Source: Chionis minor (lineage: Eukaryota; Chordata; Aves; Charadriiformes; Chionididae). Taken from it: DNA of 64,000 nt. The position numbers and the translations under genes are program-made. Positions 26,561-37,039 of this stretch are shown here, in pieces. How positions within the stretch are numbered: the stretch's first letter is position 1; the number at the start of each line of letters is the position of its first letter. The notes under the pieces were generated by a model. It was not told where the DNA came from. It saw nothing but the letters and a program-made list of their open reading frames with translations, and ran no database searches. The stretch lies in assembly GCA_013398295.1 (NCBI GenBank), contig VZSF01005685.1:670263-734262 (forward strand). The letters are read 5' to 3'.

Positions 26561-26939
26561 TCCTCCGCCAGCCGCCCCCAGGTCACACGGGCCAGCCAAC
26601 CTTGGCGCATTCAATTAATTGCCATGGAGGATTGATCCAGAATCCCCCCTCCCTTGAGCCCTGCGCGAGCGGCGAGGTCGGTGCGGTTCTCGCCAACCTC
26701 TGGACCAGAACCAACGGAGTGAAAAACGCCGCTTTCATCTCAGTATCAACATCTCCTCATTTTTTGGCTGACCTGTGAGCCATTTCCCTTTTTCATTTTT
26801 AGAACAGCATCATTTTGTAGCTGTGGGGCAGGGTAAGAAAGACCTCTGTCTCACAAAAACCCTTTTTCCAAACAGTGCGGGAACTTCAAAAGAAAGTCAG
26901 AACAATTAAACACGAGGTGGGAGAGCAGAGAGGAGTGGG

Positions 26940-27190
26940 AGGCTAATAAACGGCACGCTCCGCAGGTTTATGAATATTTGAACTATATTTCTTAAAAAAA
27001 AAAAACGCAAACAGTACATGACTGCAAGTTATTGAAAACTATTAACTCCCTTTAATGAACCTTGCTACCATCATGCTGACTAATAGAGTGATAGTTTAAT
27101 CCATATTTATGTACATTTTATCTCGTTATAGTTGGTGCCAATAAATTAGCAAATCCAATAAGAGTTACATTTTATACTATCACTGCTATT
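26940..27190. promoter_or_regulatory. AT-rich candidate conserved non-coding element
   Basis: About 250 bp dense in TTAAT, ATTA and CCAATA cores, including CCAATAAATTAGC and AATCCAATAAGAG. One 12-A run near 26995 is the only repeat. The composition and lack of transposon sequence fit a conserved enhancer, but no conservation evidence was available. Confidence 0.3.
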
Positions 27191-30100
27191 AAATGTGCAT
27201 GAAGTCCTTGCAACAGCACACAATACACCAGCACCAGCTTTTTACTTTATTGTATTGTTTAGGAGCCAGGTTGTACTAGCAAAGACTGCACAGCACCCCT
27301 GCAGAGGACCCCAGTGCTCAGTCCTGCGAGATCAGACCCTAATTAGGGACGATGCAATATTAACAGGGATTTTCTTCCTCCCAGCGCTGCACACTGCGCT
27401 GCTTCTGCATCCTGCAGCTAGGAGACAGCCACGGAGAAACGCTTCTGCAAAATGCCTGGGAGATTACGGATAGCTTTTGAGTTATTTTAAAGGGGTAAGA
27501 TTTAAACAAAACAAAAAACCACCATATTAAACAGGAAAAAAAAAACTGAGACCAAACTTGTAGAAAACAGTATTTTCTTTAAAGGTACATTAAAAGGGGA
27601 ATAGCTAGAAACACAGGTCAGCATCTCAGGTCACTTTTGGAAGTCTCTGCCGTGAAACACAGCATGTTCCTTGTTGCGGTGGGATTGCTCAACAACTGGA
27701 CACTGGGAAAAAAAAAAAACCTGGTGGTGAGCAATTTAAACTGGCCTTTCGACTCCCCTGGGTAACTGGGAAACACTGCAACCGAGATTACGAGAAACAT
27801 GACGCATCTATTTGGCGATGGCCTGCGCTTGCCAATTACCCGACATCCCATAAAGGCAGAGATGGAGCTTTTTCAGCTCCACAGGGATTTCGGCTGGAGA
27901 AGCCGACATGGTTCAGGATCCCATTTCACCAGCTGTTATCCTGGTGACAGTAAGGAAGCAGTAACTTCTCTAGCTTAAAACTAAAGAAAGCAGCAAAACC
28001 AAGGATAAAACCCCACATTCCTGGACTTGAGCAGCTCCGACCACGCTTGCTCCTCTGGAGGAGGCTCCATCGATCCTACAGCAGCTCCTCCTTGCTGAAG
28101 CCCTGGCTCAGAAGTCAAAGGGAGCAATGGAAAACTCTCTCGGAATAACAGCTGGTCAAGGCAAGACTGAGGGATTTGAATTTTCCTCCTCTTCGACAGC
28201 AGTGTTTTTCTAATGCTAAAAAACCCCGAAGGACCCTGCAGATTCCAAAGGACAAGTCCTTTACGTATAGGTCGGCACCACATAAACACAAGCTCCAGCC
28301 TTTCCACTTGGTAATTACACGGCAGCAAACCCAAATGCCATTACTAATTGCCACCTCACTGGCCTTCTGGTTTGGAGGAGAGAAATGACGGCTCCAATGG
28401 CATCCAGAAAGGAAACACCCAACACCGCTCCACCAAGGTTTCTATGTCATTAAATGGTTGACCGTTACTGTGCTCCGTTCAGAAAAAGTCTCCTACACGG
28501 CACTAAGCGTCTTGTAACCCAAAAACGCTATTGATCTAAATGACAAATAGCTCCAGGAAGAATTTTTTGTGTGTGAAGTCTGTGTTTGGCCAGTGGGAAG
28601 GTGGACTAGAGACTCCTTTTGCTCTCACTGGGACTCAGAGCGGAAGGGCGCTTTGGTCAACAGCAGATTTTTCCCTGTTTATTTGCTTTGCCACTGTTGA
28701 ACGCAGATCTGAGGATAACGTGGGAATGAAAGGTGGCAAACACAATGGGAATGTTTTGACAGGCTTCCCGAGGGATTTAGGGTGGTGCAGACCTGAACAG
28801 CTGATCGCCCCACCAAAACTGATAAAAACCTACAGTGGGAAAAGATCAGTGAGGTTTTTGTGTAGAGAATTTGCACCTCGCACGTTTTGTATGGTTGGTT
28901 TGAGGATGACGATGCACGTGAAAACAAGCAAGATCCAGATTTCTCAGAAGTTTATGACAAGTTTCTGTTTCGCTGTTCCAAAGCCTCCTAGAAAACTGAA
29001 TTGTCACAGGGTAACAGGGAATGGCAAATCATCTCCCCTTTCCAAGTCACAAACCTGAATGTCCCTGCAAAAAGCAAACAGGAGGGGGAGGGAATAGCTG
29101 TTCCCTAATCAGACCGAAAAGGAAACCAAACTGTGTTCAGCTGACATGTTCCAGCAGTGTTTAACGCCAGGCTCCGCTAACAGGCGTCCTCGGCAATTCG
29201 AACCAGCACAAAGCAAGAGACAATGTGACAATAAAGCAGCATTTTAATTAGCAGCAGTTCTTTCCCCAGCCCAAAAGGTTCCTTCTGTGCATTCATATTC
29301 CCGGAACAACAAAAGCCTTCTTGTATTCCCATAAATCAAAAAAACTCATAAAACAAGCCCCTGCAATTGCACATTCCAGATAATGGTCCAGAAATAAATT
29401 AGGCAATAAATATCAAATAATGTATCCCCATCAGCAGTGAAAACCTACTCTTTGGCTAATCAGAAGAGAAGATGCCTTCCAGCAGCTTACGCCCGGTAGC
29501 TCGAAATAGGTAAAACAATAGAGAGCTTTAATAAATCTTTTAACGCCTTTCCCACCGAAAAATATAGCAATTGTCCTGCGCAATAGCTTCCCTGAGCCCC
29601 GGCATCCATCAGAGTAACAGCACAGCCCTGATGCTGTTCAGGGCAAAAACGAGGGTATCAGAACAACGGCCGCTTGTCAAAATCGTGGAGGATTTTCCTC
29701 CCTCGCAGCTGGGTCTCGTTCAGCGGTCGGTGCCACCCAGCAATCACAGCAGAACACAAAAACCTGCTCTCTCCTGTCCCGCCTAGGTGACAACCATGGC
29801 CAGCACCGACGAACTGCTGGCGGAGGGGAAAAAACCTCCAAACGCAACTTCCAGAAACACTCCAGGGGCTAATTTCACCCTGGCATGAAACTTCGCCACC
29901 TCCCTTGGAAACTCACTGGCCACGTTTCAAAAACCGGTGGCCGTTTTGGTAAAGCGATTTGGCTGGCGGCAGCTGCGGAAGGACCGCGCAGGGTCTGCAC
30001 CCTCGGCTGGGCGAGACCAGAAGCCCCTGCAGCCAAAGGGTCTTTGCCACAGGGATGGTCCAAACCCGGGTCCAGGCTCAGAAGGGCTGGTAACACGGCG

Positions 30101-30657
30101 AGAGGGACACGTGCTGCGGGGGCTGCGGGGTTCAACCCCCCGGGGCTGGTTCACGCAGCGCGGGGGTGACGCTCAGCACCGGTTTTGGAGATGCTGGAGC
30201 TTATGGGGGGGCTCACGGGCAAGGGGACAGTGCAGCTTTATCCCCATCACCCAGCGAGGACCCAGAGTGCTGAGCCCAGTGCAGCACCCAGTCCCCAGGG
30301 TCCCTCTTCCAACTGCTCTCCTCAACACACAGATACAATATCGTCATCCCCCCCCCAAAAAAGGGATATTTTTCATCTATTTTAGAGACCGATCCCAGAG
30401 GCTTTGTAATCTAAAGCAGAAAGCTTGAAGGCTTGATCACCCTTCACTATGGACACAGCAGGATCAAGCCCTAGATCTGCAGCCTGCCACAAGCACCGGG
30501 GAGCATGCGCCCAACGCATGGGTTAAGGGTGCAGAAGCTGCTCAGAAAACCAGAAGTTCTTCGTGTTGTCAGCCAAAAACCTGCAGCGCGCAAGTCCAGA
30601 GAAACACCCGGTGCCAGCAGCCCCACAACCATCACTTCCCAACAGCTCAGGAGTAAC

Positions 30658-30663
30658 TCTTAC
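30658..30663 (-). other. VAV2: 5' splice site of the VAV2 exon (GTAAGA)
   Basis: On the minus strand the exon ends GGAAAG and is followed by GTAAGA, a near-consensus U1 donor. The reading frame ends on a whole codon (AAG, Lys), so the next exon should begin in phase 0. Confidence 0.9.
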
Positions 30664-30780
30664 CTTTCCAAAATCCCGTACATCGAAGAGGTCAAAGGGA
30701 TCGAACAGATCGCTGTTTCTTAACCCAAATTTGTCGTGACACACTTTCAGGAAGGTTCGGATGTTCTTCAGACAGAGAAA
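30664..30780 (-). CDS. VAV2: VAV2 internal coding exon (CH domain, by comparison exon 2)
   Basis: VAV2 is a cytoplasmic guanine nucleotide exchange factor for Rho/Rac GTPases that acts below receptor tyrosine kinases and immune receptors. Its N-terminal CH domain helps hold the catalytic DH domain inactive. Read on the minus strand in phase 0, this exon gives exactly 39 codons without a stop, starting [14 protein letters not shown] and ending [10 protein letters not shown]. The middle part, [18 protein letters not shown], separates paralogues: I recall VAV1 with STCCEKFGLKRSELFEAF and VAV3 with TACCETFGMRKSELFEAF at this place, whereas human VAV2 has [18 protein letters not shown]. Only one residue (D for E) differs from human VAV2 as I remember it, roughly residues 69-107. 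The exon is 117 bp, symmetric (phase 0/0), and is flanked by a pyrimidine-rich acceptor ending CCTCCAG and an AAG|GTAAGA donor. No frameshift or stop is present. This is one exon of a gene extending beyond both window edges; the numbering as exon 2 is inferred. Confidence 0.95.
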
Positions 30781-30818
30781 CTGGAGGCAACAAAAAAGAA
30801 AGGGAGGGAAAAAGTGAG
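30781..30818 (-). other. VAV2: 3' splice site of the VAV2 exon: branch candidate, polypyrimidine tract and AG
   Basis: On the minus strand, the 34 bases before the exon are nearly all C and T (CTTTTTCCCTCCC, then TTTCTTTTTTG) and end CCTCCAG directly before the first exon codon TTT. A CTCAC sequence at 30814-30818 places a possible branch adenine about 35 bases upstream of the exon, within the usual range. The tract and AG are seen directly; the branch point is inferred. Confidence 0.88.
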
Positions 30819-33800
30819 CGAGACAGGCACAAATTTTAACTGAGATTCACCGAGTTAAATTCGCATGCAAGACAAGTTAACAGGGACTTAGAAACTTGCC
30901 CTGAAAAGCCAGGCATTGGTTTATTTGTTGTTACTGAAGATGTCAGACTCCTGGTGCCCTGTGAGGACTCCTGTGTTCTCAGCTGCGCACCAGAAACAAA
31001 CGCCCTTTTGAAAAACAAGTTTCACATAAGGTAACATTGCAGAAGGGCTGGAAAACTCAAGCCAGGACGTTTCCCTTTCAAGGTCAAAGCCAAATATAAA
31101 TTACAGCTGATGTTCTACAGAAGCCCAGTGTTGAACGTTTAACCATTTCCAGCAGGTTCCCATTTGGTTGCCCACAGAAGGGACGCAGGTTACGCCGCTT
31201 ATTGTACGTATTGCCGCACCTGTACGCACAGCCCCAACAAAACACTGAGACCGTGAAAATTAGGGTTGGGGTCTGTATTTTTTTGCGTGAGGGTCTGAAG
31301 CAACTGACAACTTATGCAAGTAACGCTGGCTCCCTCATCCTCGCACCTCCCAGGCGCCGCGGGCACCACGCAGGCTAATGGCCCCACGGAACATCAGCCG
31401 GTCCTGAGGCTCGGCCACAGGAGCCGCTCCTGACCCAGCTCAGGTCCCATTCCCAGGGCAAACCCTGGGACCGATCCCACAAAGTTTTGCCCATCTTTAA
31501 TCCTAGCCCATTTGAAGAGGCAGAAACCTCACCCCTCCAGCGACCACCCTGGGTTATTCGGACAGCTCGACTGGCAGAGCAACAGTCTATTTCTCTTTCA
31601 AGAAAATCCTGTCTTTGACGATAGCAATAATTGGTCATTTATTTGCCAGCATCGGAGATTTTGAAGTCTGGGGACCCCAGACAGTCCCGCTCCAAGGGTG
31701 ACACCTGGCAGCACAGGGGCTGAGATGAGAAGAATGAAAATCTGCTTCGCTTTTGCGGCTGCATCACCTTCATCAAAATGGGCTGACTCTGCTGAGCGTC
31801 CTCATGCTAGCCGACCAAAATACCTTCTATTTAGCGCTGTATTTTTAAACAGCTCTTCTTTTTTCCAGCAAATTACTCCCAAATATATAACAAACACGCT
31901 AGAATTCTAAGTAAATCAGCTGATTAAAGGGGTAAATTGTCCCCACGTGATAAACAGGCGCAGGACACAAGCTGCCTTTGGGCAGGTTTGGTCAGCGTGG
32001 TTTTGTCCCGTGGCGCACTCTCAGCTCCCTGAGCTGCCATCAAACTGACACCATGCAAAAACACTGCTTCAAAGCAAAATAAAATAGCTTAATTTTCTTT
32101 TAATTAAAAGAATCAAAGTGGTGTCTTTGGGGCCATCGCATCTCCACAGACACAACCGTGATGCGGCGTGTCGCTGTCATCGCGCTTGGGATCACACGTG
32201 AGGTTTGTGGCGACGGAGGAGCAAAACCACCTCATTAACGACAGGCCGATTCACCTCCACAGAAAAAGAAGCAACCTTTTCCCCTTTTACCTTTCCCCCC
32301 CATTCCAGCCCCCTCTTCCCAGAGCCGCCGCGCCGAGCTCCCCCAGCACAGGACATTGCCATCACATCAGAGCCTTCTCATCAGACAAGCAAGTGCCGGA
32401 GGCAGAAGTTGAAAACAATTCTGTTTTTCTAGGGCATTCCTCTATCTCACATAAACACTGCAGTAAATATAATCTGTCTAGACTGAGAGGTTTTTTTGGA
32501 ATTGCTTTACAACCTCTCTCGCCGATACGGGTTATTTCATAACTTTATCTTCTGGGTCTCCGCAAGAATTTACACCCTGGGCGAACGGGCTGCTTGCAGC
32601 AGGGGTGTATCCGTTGCTGCGCTGCAGTCTCATTCATTTCAAATTTCTAGCACGTGTTTATATTAAATCCTTTTAAGCCTCCAGTTTTGAAAGCTGATGG
32701 CACAGGTTACAGCCATTAACTGCGCACAGCGAGAGGCAACCAACCTTCCCCTGCACAACCGCCCTTCCGCGGCATTCCCTCCCTGCCGCCCGCTCGTCCC
32801 AAGGCTGGGGCAGCACGGAAGGCTGAAGCACTCCGGGAGGTTGGATTATCCCAGCGCCGACGCTCAGCCAAGCGGAAGACGCCCAGAGGCTGCGAAAACC
32901 CAAGCCCTCTGCACGATGCCTTTGTGGCTCCAACTCCTGATAAGCTCCAAATTCCCTCTACCCCTGTTCCTGAAGGATGGCGGAGGGATCACCCATCCAA
33001 GCAAAGGAATGCCTCGTCCTGACAGCCAGCTCCAGCTCCACCGTGGGTTTAGATGGGGCTGAGCTTCTCCATCTCAGCTTGGCCTCGGCCAGAAAGGACA
33101 GGAGCGGTCGCGCCGTTCAACATCAGCTGCGTCCAACTGTCTTTGCTCATCCAATTCAAATCTGGAAGCCATCAGGCCACCAGCTGCTAAACGAGCACGA
33201 GGCGCCCGCAGCGGTGCCGCTGCCCTGCCCGCAGCTCCAGGTGACATCTGCGACAAGCCACCGCGCACTGCCACCACGCGCTCGGCGCAGGCAGATGACA
33301 ACCATCAAGGAAGTATCTGATAATCTACTTAAAGAGCTGCTGAAAAGGCCTGATGTAAACCAACATAAGACCAAGGCAGCACCACCACGGTCCCGCTCCA
33401 CCAGCGAGGAGCTGGCAGCGGAGCAGGGCCACCACGTTGCCCCAGAAGCAAAGCCACCACTTGGGATGACAAAAGTTTTAGCCCCACTCCTCGCACACAG
33501 GTGCCTGCAAACTTCTCTCTCGCGCCAATCTGCAAAATACCTTCTTGCACTTCTGCTCCGAGGCAGGTTTGCTGCTGATGGAAGATCAGGAATTGTTGGC
33601 TTGATAGTGTTACCGAATGGCCACACGTTCAAATTAGCCACAATTGAATATGAGCTGTGCCGAGGCCGTTTTATTTACCAGTCAATCACACCTTTGGACG
33701 AGTAAACACTCCACAGAAGAAAGAGAGAGCGAGAAATCAATGTTCTCCATGGGGCTCATTCACCACCTGCCAGCCCCAAAATCAATGGTGTCATTTATAT

Positions 33801-34949
33801 GCTTCAAGCGAGACCGGCGCTGAAGCAGGGTCCAGCGATCTCCTTCCATGCGAGGGAGAGCCAACGGGAGCTGCAGCACCGCACACCCCGAGTCCTGCCA
33901 TCGCCCTCCTCCGCACCCGGAACACCCACGGCACCCACCAGCCATCACCGCGGGGCGGGGATGAAGATACCACCAGCAACCAGGATGCTCAGGTCTGGAA
34001 AGTCATCTCCCACCACACCACCGCCCAGGCTCTGAAAGCAGCCCCCGGCGTGGGGAGAGCTCCCCGGGAAGAGCAAACCATCCCAGGCGCTTTGGAGAGG
34101 GAAGTCATTAAACCCGGAGCAAAGAGGCAATGGGGGCAGGGATGGGACTTTACCACAGGGAGCAAAACACCCATCTGGGGAAAAAAAAAATAAAAAAAAT
34201 CCCTTGAAGCCTGCCAACAGACCAAAAAAACCTGTGCTCAGCTCCGATCCGAACCTCCGGGGGCTGCGAGGAGACAGCACTGCAGAGAGGCAGCAGCTCC
34301 TAAGGGCCCCCCGCCACCTGCGCTCGCCCAGTTTCGGAACAGCTTTGTTTAAAAATAAACACTCTGCAACACCGGCAGGTGAATAAACCGCTTTTGGCGC
34401 CCTCCTGTCACGCCCCAGCCCAGCAGAAACCCGCTTCCCAAAGCGGGGCGGCTGCCATTCCCGCAGATCCGACGGTGCCGGCGCAGGACCACGGCCACCC
34501 TGGTGGAGGCAGGCTGGTGAGAAGCCCCCAGCACCTGGGACACGCTGGAAATGCCTCAGTCGCTTCTGGGATGCTCTTTTTTTTTAAAGAGGGTTTTCAC
34601 TGTATTATTTGTTTTACGGAATTCGGTGCGTTTAGATGGATGATCGCTGTGCACAGAAAGGGGATGGCTGCCAAGTTTCCAATGCAACTCAGAAATTTGT
34701 CCTGCAAACACAAATGCATGGGAGAAGCTTTCAGTGGGGACGCAGGAAGGGATGATTTGGTACTTGGGATCAACCCCAGATACTTGGGATAACTCTGCGC
34801 AGGGATAACCCCATAGCTTTGCACGGGGACACCGGCAGCTCAGCGGGGACATGCCCGGCCACCCCAGAGCTCTGCTCCCACATCCGCAGGGATGCGGAAC
34901 CCCTGGGATGCTCCGACAGCTCCGGGGGCAGGAGAGGAGCCCGCGGGAA

Positions 34950-35600
34950 GGGGCTCAGCGCCTCGCTCCTCCTCACGCCCCCGCTGCAGCCACCACCACC
35001 CCTCCCCGCGCTCCCCGTATGACTGGGCGCCCGCCGCACCTGCGCTGGGGGAGACGGCGGCCATTTCCGACGCAAATTCAGCAGAAAAGATCCCTCGGCT
35101 GGAGCGCGGTGGGGTGGGAATCCCATCCCCCCCCAACCCGGGCAGAGATGATGGCAGGCTGGAAAGCCGCGCGCATTCCTGCCTCCCCGCAGAGCTGCTG
35201 CGCTCGAGGCAGGCGAATGCAGCAGCGTTTGGTCAACACCCAAACTGCCCCAGGTGGGGTCCGGAGGACACTCGCATCAGCATCGGAGCAGCCCCCGGTC
35301 CCTGCATTTGGGAAGACACAAGGGAGGTGGGAAAACTCGGGAGCCTCCAAGAGACATTTAAATAATGTGACAAAACATAGGGGAAAAGCAGGAAAAGGGG
35401 CGGCTGGATTGTCTGGCAGGGCAGGATCAACCCAACAGCTCGCAGCTCTTCAGAAAGGGGATTTTGGAGAGGCAGCGAGCGGCGGCGGCCGCGCCGGTGC
35501 TCCGGGGAGGAGCGGGGCCGCGGACAATGGCACCGGGCAGGCAGCCACGCGCGGAGCCACCGCCGGAGCCGCGGGCTGGAAACGGGCCCTGCAGCATGCA
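34950..35600. promoter_or_regulatory. CpG-island-like patch, candidate internal promoter
   Basis: By hand count there are about 20 CpGs in 35461-35585 alone, including a GGCGGCGGCCGCG core, and about 25 more in 34980-35300, against one or two per 60 bases in surrounding intron. It lies about 4.2-4.8 kb upstream of the VAV2 exon. CpG islands inside long first introns often mark alternative promoters or enhancers. No TATA box or first exon could be identified, so the function is inferred. Confidence 0.4.
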
Positions 35601-37023
35601 AGGAATGCTGCCGCTTTGCCGTTTTGAGATAACCCACTGACGAATGACGAAAGTAACTTTCTTTAGTGCTTCCTGACCGTGATGTCAGATTTCCTCTTAT
35701 CTGGGCTGCCGGCACTGCTGGAAAGCACCAGGCGAAAAAAGTGAGTCCCTGACAGGGAGCTGTGAGCATCTGCTTATCACAGCCTGCGCAAGCAGGGAAG
35801 GGAGGGTCTCTCATTGAGAAAACGCATCATTTGTGAGGATCAATGGAGAAAGGGGTGTTCTATGGTGTAAACCCCTTGAGAAAGGCAAAGGACACATCTC
35901 CAAGTTCCCACTTGCTCTACTCTGCCACTGGAAAGGAGCACCAAAGCTCCCTTCCCTTCCTCCAAAGTCAAGAATGGAGAGAAGGTCCGAGAGCATCCAA
36001 GTACCCAGCAGGGCTGCAGCCAACTCTGCATTTAAAACGGCGTAAATCACCACCTTTATCTAATCTCTCCAAAAGGCTCTGCCCAGTCTTGCTCACCTCC
36101 ACATCAAAGTGTTACCAGGAGAGTTTCGGGCATAGCAATAAGAGTCAAAAGCACAAGTGGAGCTTGTGTCACCCTCCACCAGCAGCACCAAATCTCCCGT
36201 GGCTTTGTTCCTTCTCACGCTTCGCCCCATTGTCTCCGGTGGAAAGGAGCAGCCGCAGAAACGAGGCAAAACATCTCTGCAGAAAATTTCCCTTCCCGTT
36301 CACATTTGGATTCATGTCGCAGCTCATCAATTACTTTAGATGGACAGATTAAATTTCGGGTTGTTGGACAGCAGATTTATCTACTGAGAAGTGGAGAACA
36401 GAATTATTTCTCAAACAATTTAGCGCCATTATTTCTCCCCATTTCAAAGACATTCCTATCGCAGAGCGCTCACGGGCTGGGCAAATTCCACTTAGCGAGA
36501 CTGATTAACGAGCCCGAAACGCTGATGAGCGCTGACCTCCCCACAGTTTCTCCTTCTCCTCACATCCACCCACAAGCAGGGATTAGCCCTTGGAAAGTAC
36601 CGGGGGGAAAGCAACCATTTATTTGAGAAAACACCCATAGCTTGTCACTGGGAGGACTGGGGGGAAGCTAACCCAGAGCTGCAGCAAGTGAAGGTCCCTC
36701 CCAGCAAGGGGCATCAGCCGGAGCTGCAAACCTCCCACACGAGCTCTCCAGGAGCTCCTACCTTGATCCAGCAGGAGCACAACACGGAGCCCGGTGGCAC
36801 CACTGTACCGGCAGCACGCCCAGCACCGCTGCTCTGCTCCCTGCCCGTCCTCACACCTTGGCTGGTGGTGGCTCTCACACGGGTCAAGCAAAGACCCCCC
36901 AGTTACCTTACAGGAACTCCCCATCGCGACGTACGGGCTCTCAGGGGGAAGAGGGCTGTCAGGTAACAACATTAAGCTCCTGAACTGGAAGTCAGAATAT
37001 GCATAAAATTGTCAAAACGGTTT

Positions 37024-37039
37024 AAAAAAAAAAAAAAAA
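37024..37039. repeat. Poly-A run (16 bases)
   Basis: Uninterrupted run of 16 A in intronic sequence. Confidence 0.93.

Larger units (their letters stand above)
1..30663 (-). other. VAV2: VAV2 intron downstream of the CH-domain exon (partial, by comparison intron 2)
   Basis: This stretch lies 3' of the exon in the direction of VAV2 transcription and continues past the left edge of the window. I looked on the minus strand for the next CH-domain exon, which in mammals begins with VISAVSRLS-like residues followed by an IAQNKGIRPFP-like motif, and did not find it. The contents are three CR1 fragments, a pentanucleotide microsatellite, homopolymer runs, GC-rich stop-poor stretches and AT-rich blocks, listed separately. 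The assignment as intron rests wholly on the strand and phase of the exon at 30664-30780. Confidence 0.85.
23851..30663. other. Intronic sequence between CR1 and the VAV2 exon, no further gene supported
   Basis: This 6.8 kb holds the ATGGG microsatellite at 25517-25583, a short (GAGAAACAGA) triplication at 25961-25990, a CpG-rich patch at 26100-26560, an AT-rich block at 26940-27190 and an A/T-rich tract at 29200-29560. A 261-codon minus-strand open frame at 25825-26610 crosses the CpG-rich patch and has no domain I recognise. No exon could be supported by splice sites and homology together. Confidence 0.6.

Noticed and set aside
25825..26610. 261-codon minus-strand open frame in VAV2 sense orientation
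   Set aside because: It crosses a CpG-rich patch, has no domain I recognise, does not resemble any VAV2 exon, and other frames are open opposite it.
34851..35627. 258-codon plus-strand open frame
   Set aside because: It is explained by the CpG-rich, stop-poor patch; the product is low-complexity (A, G, R, P) and overlapping frames are open on both strands.
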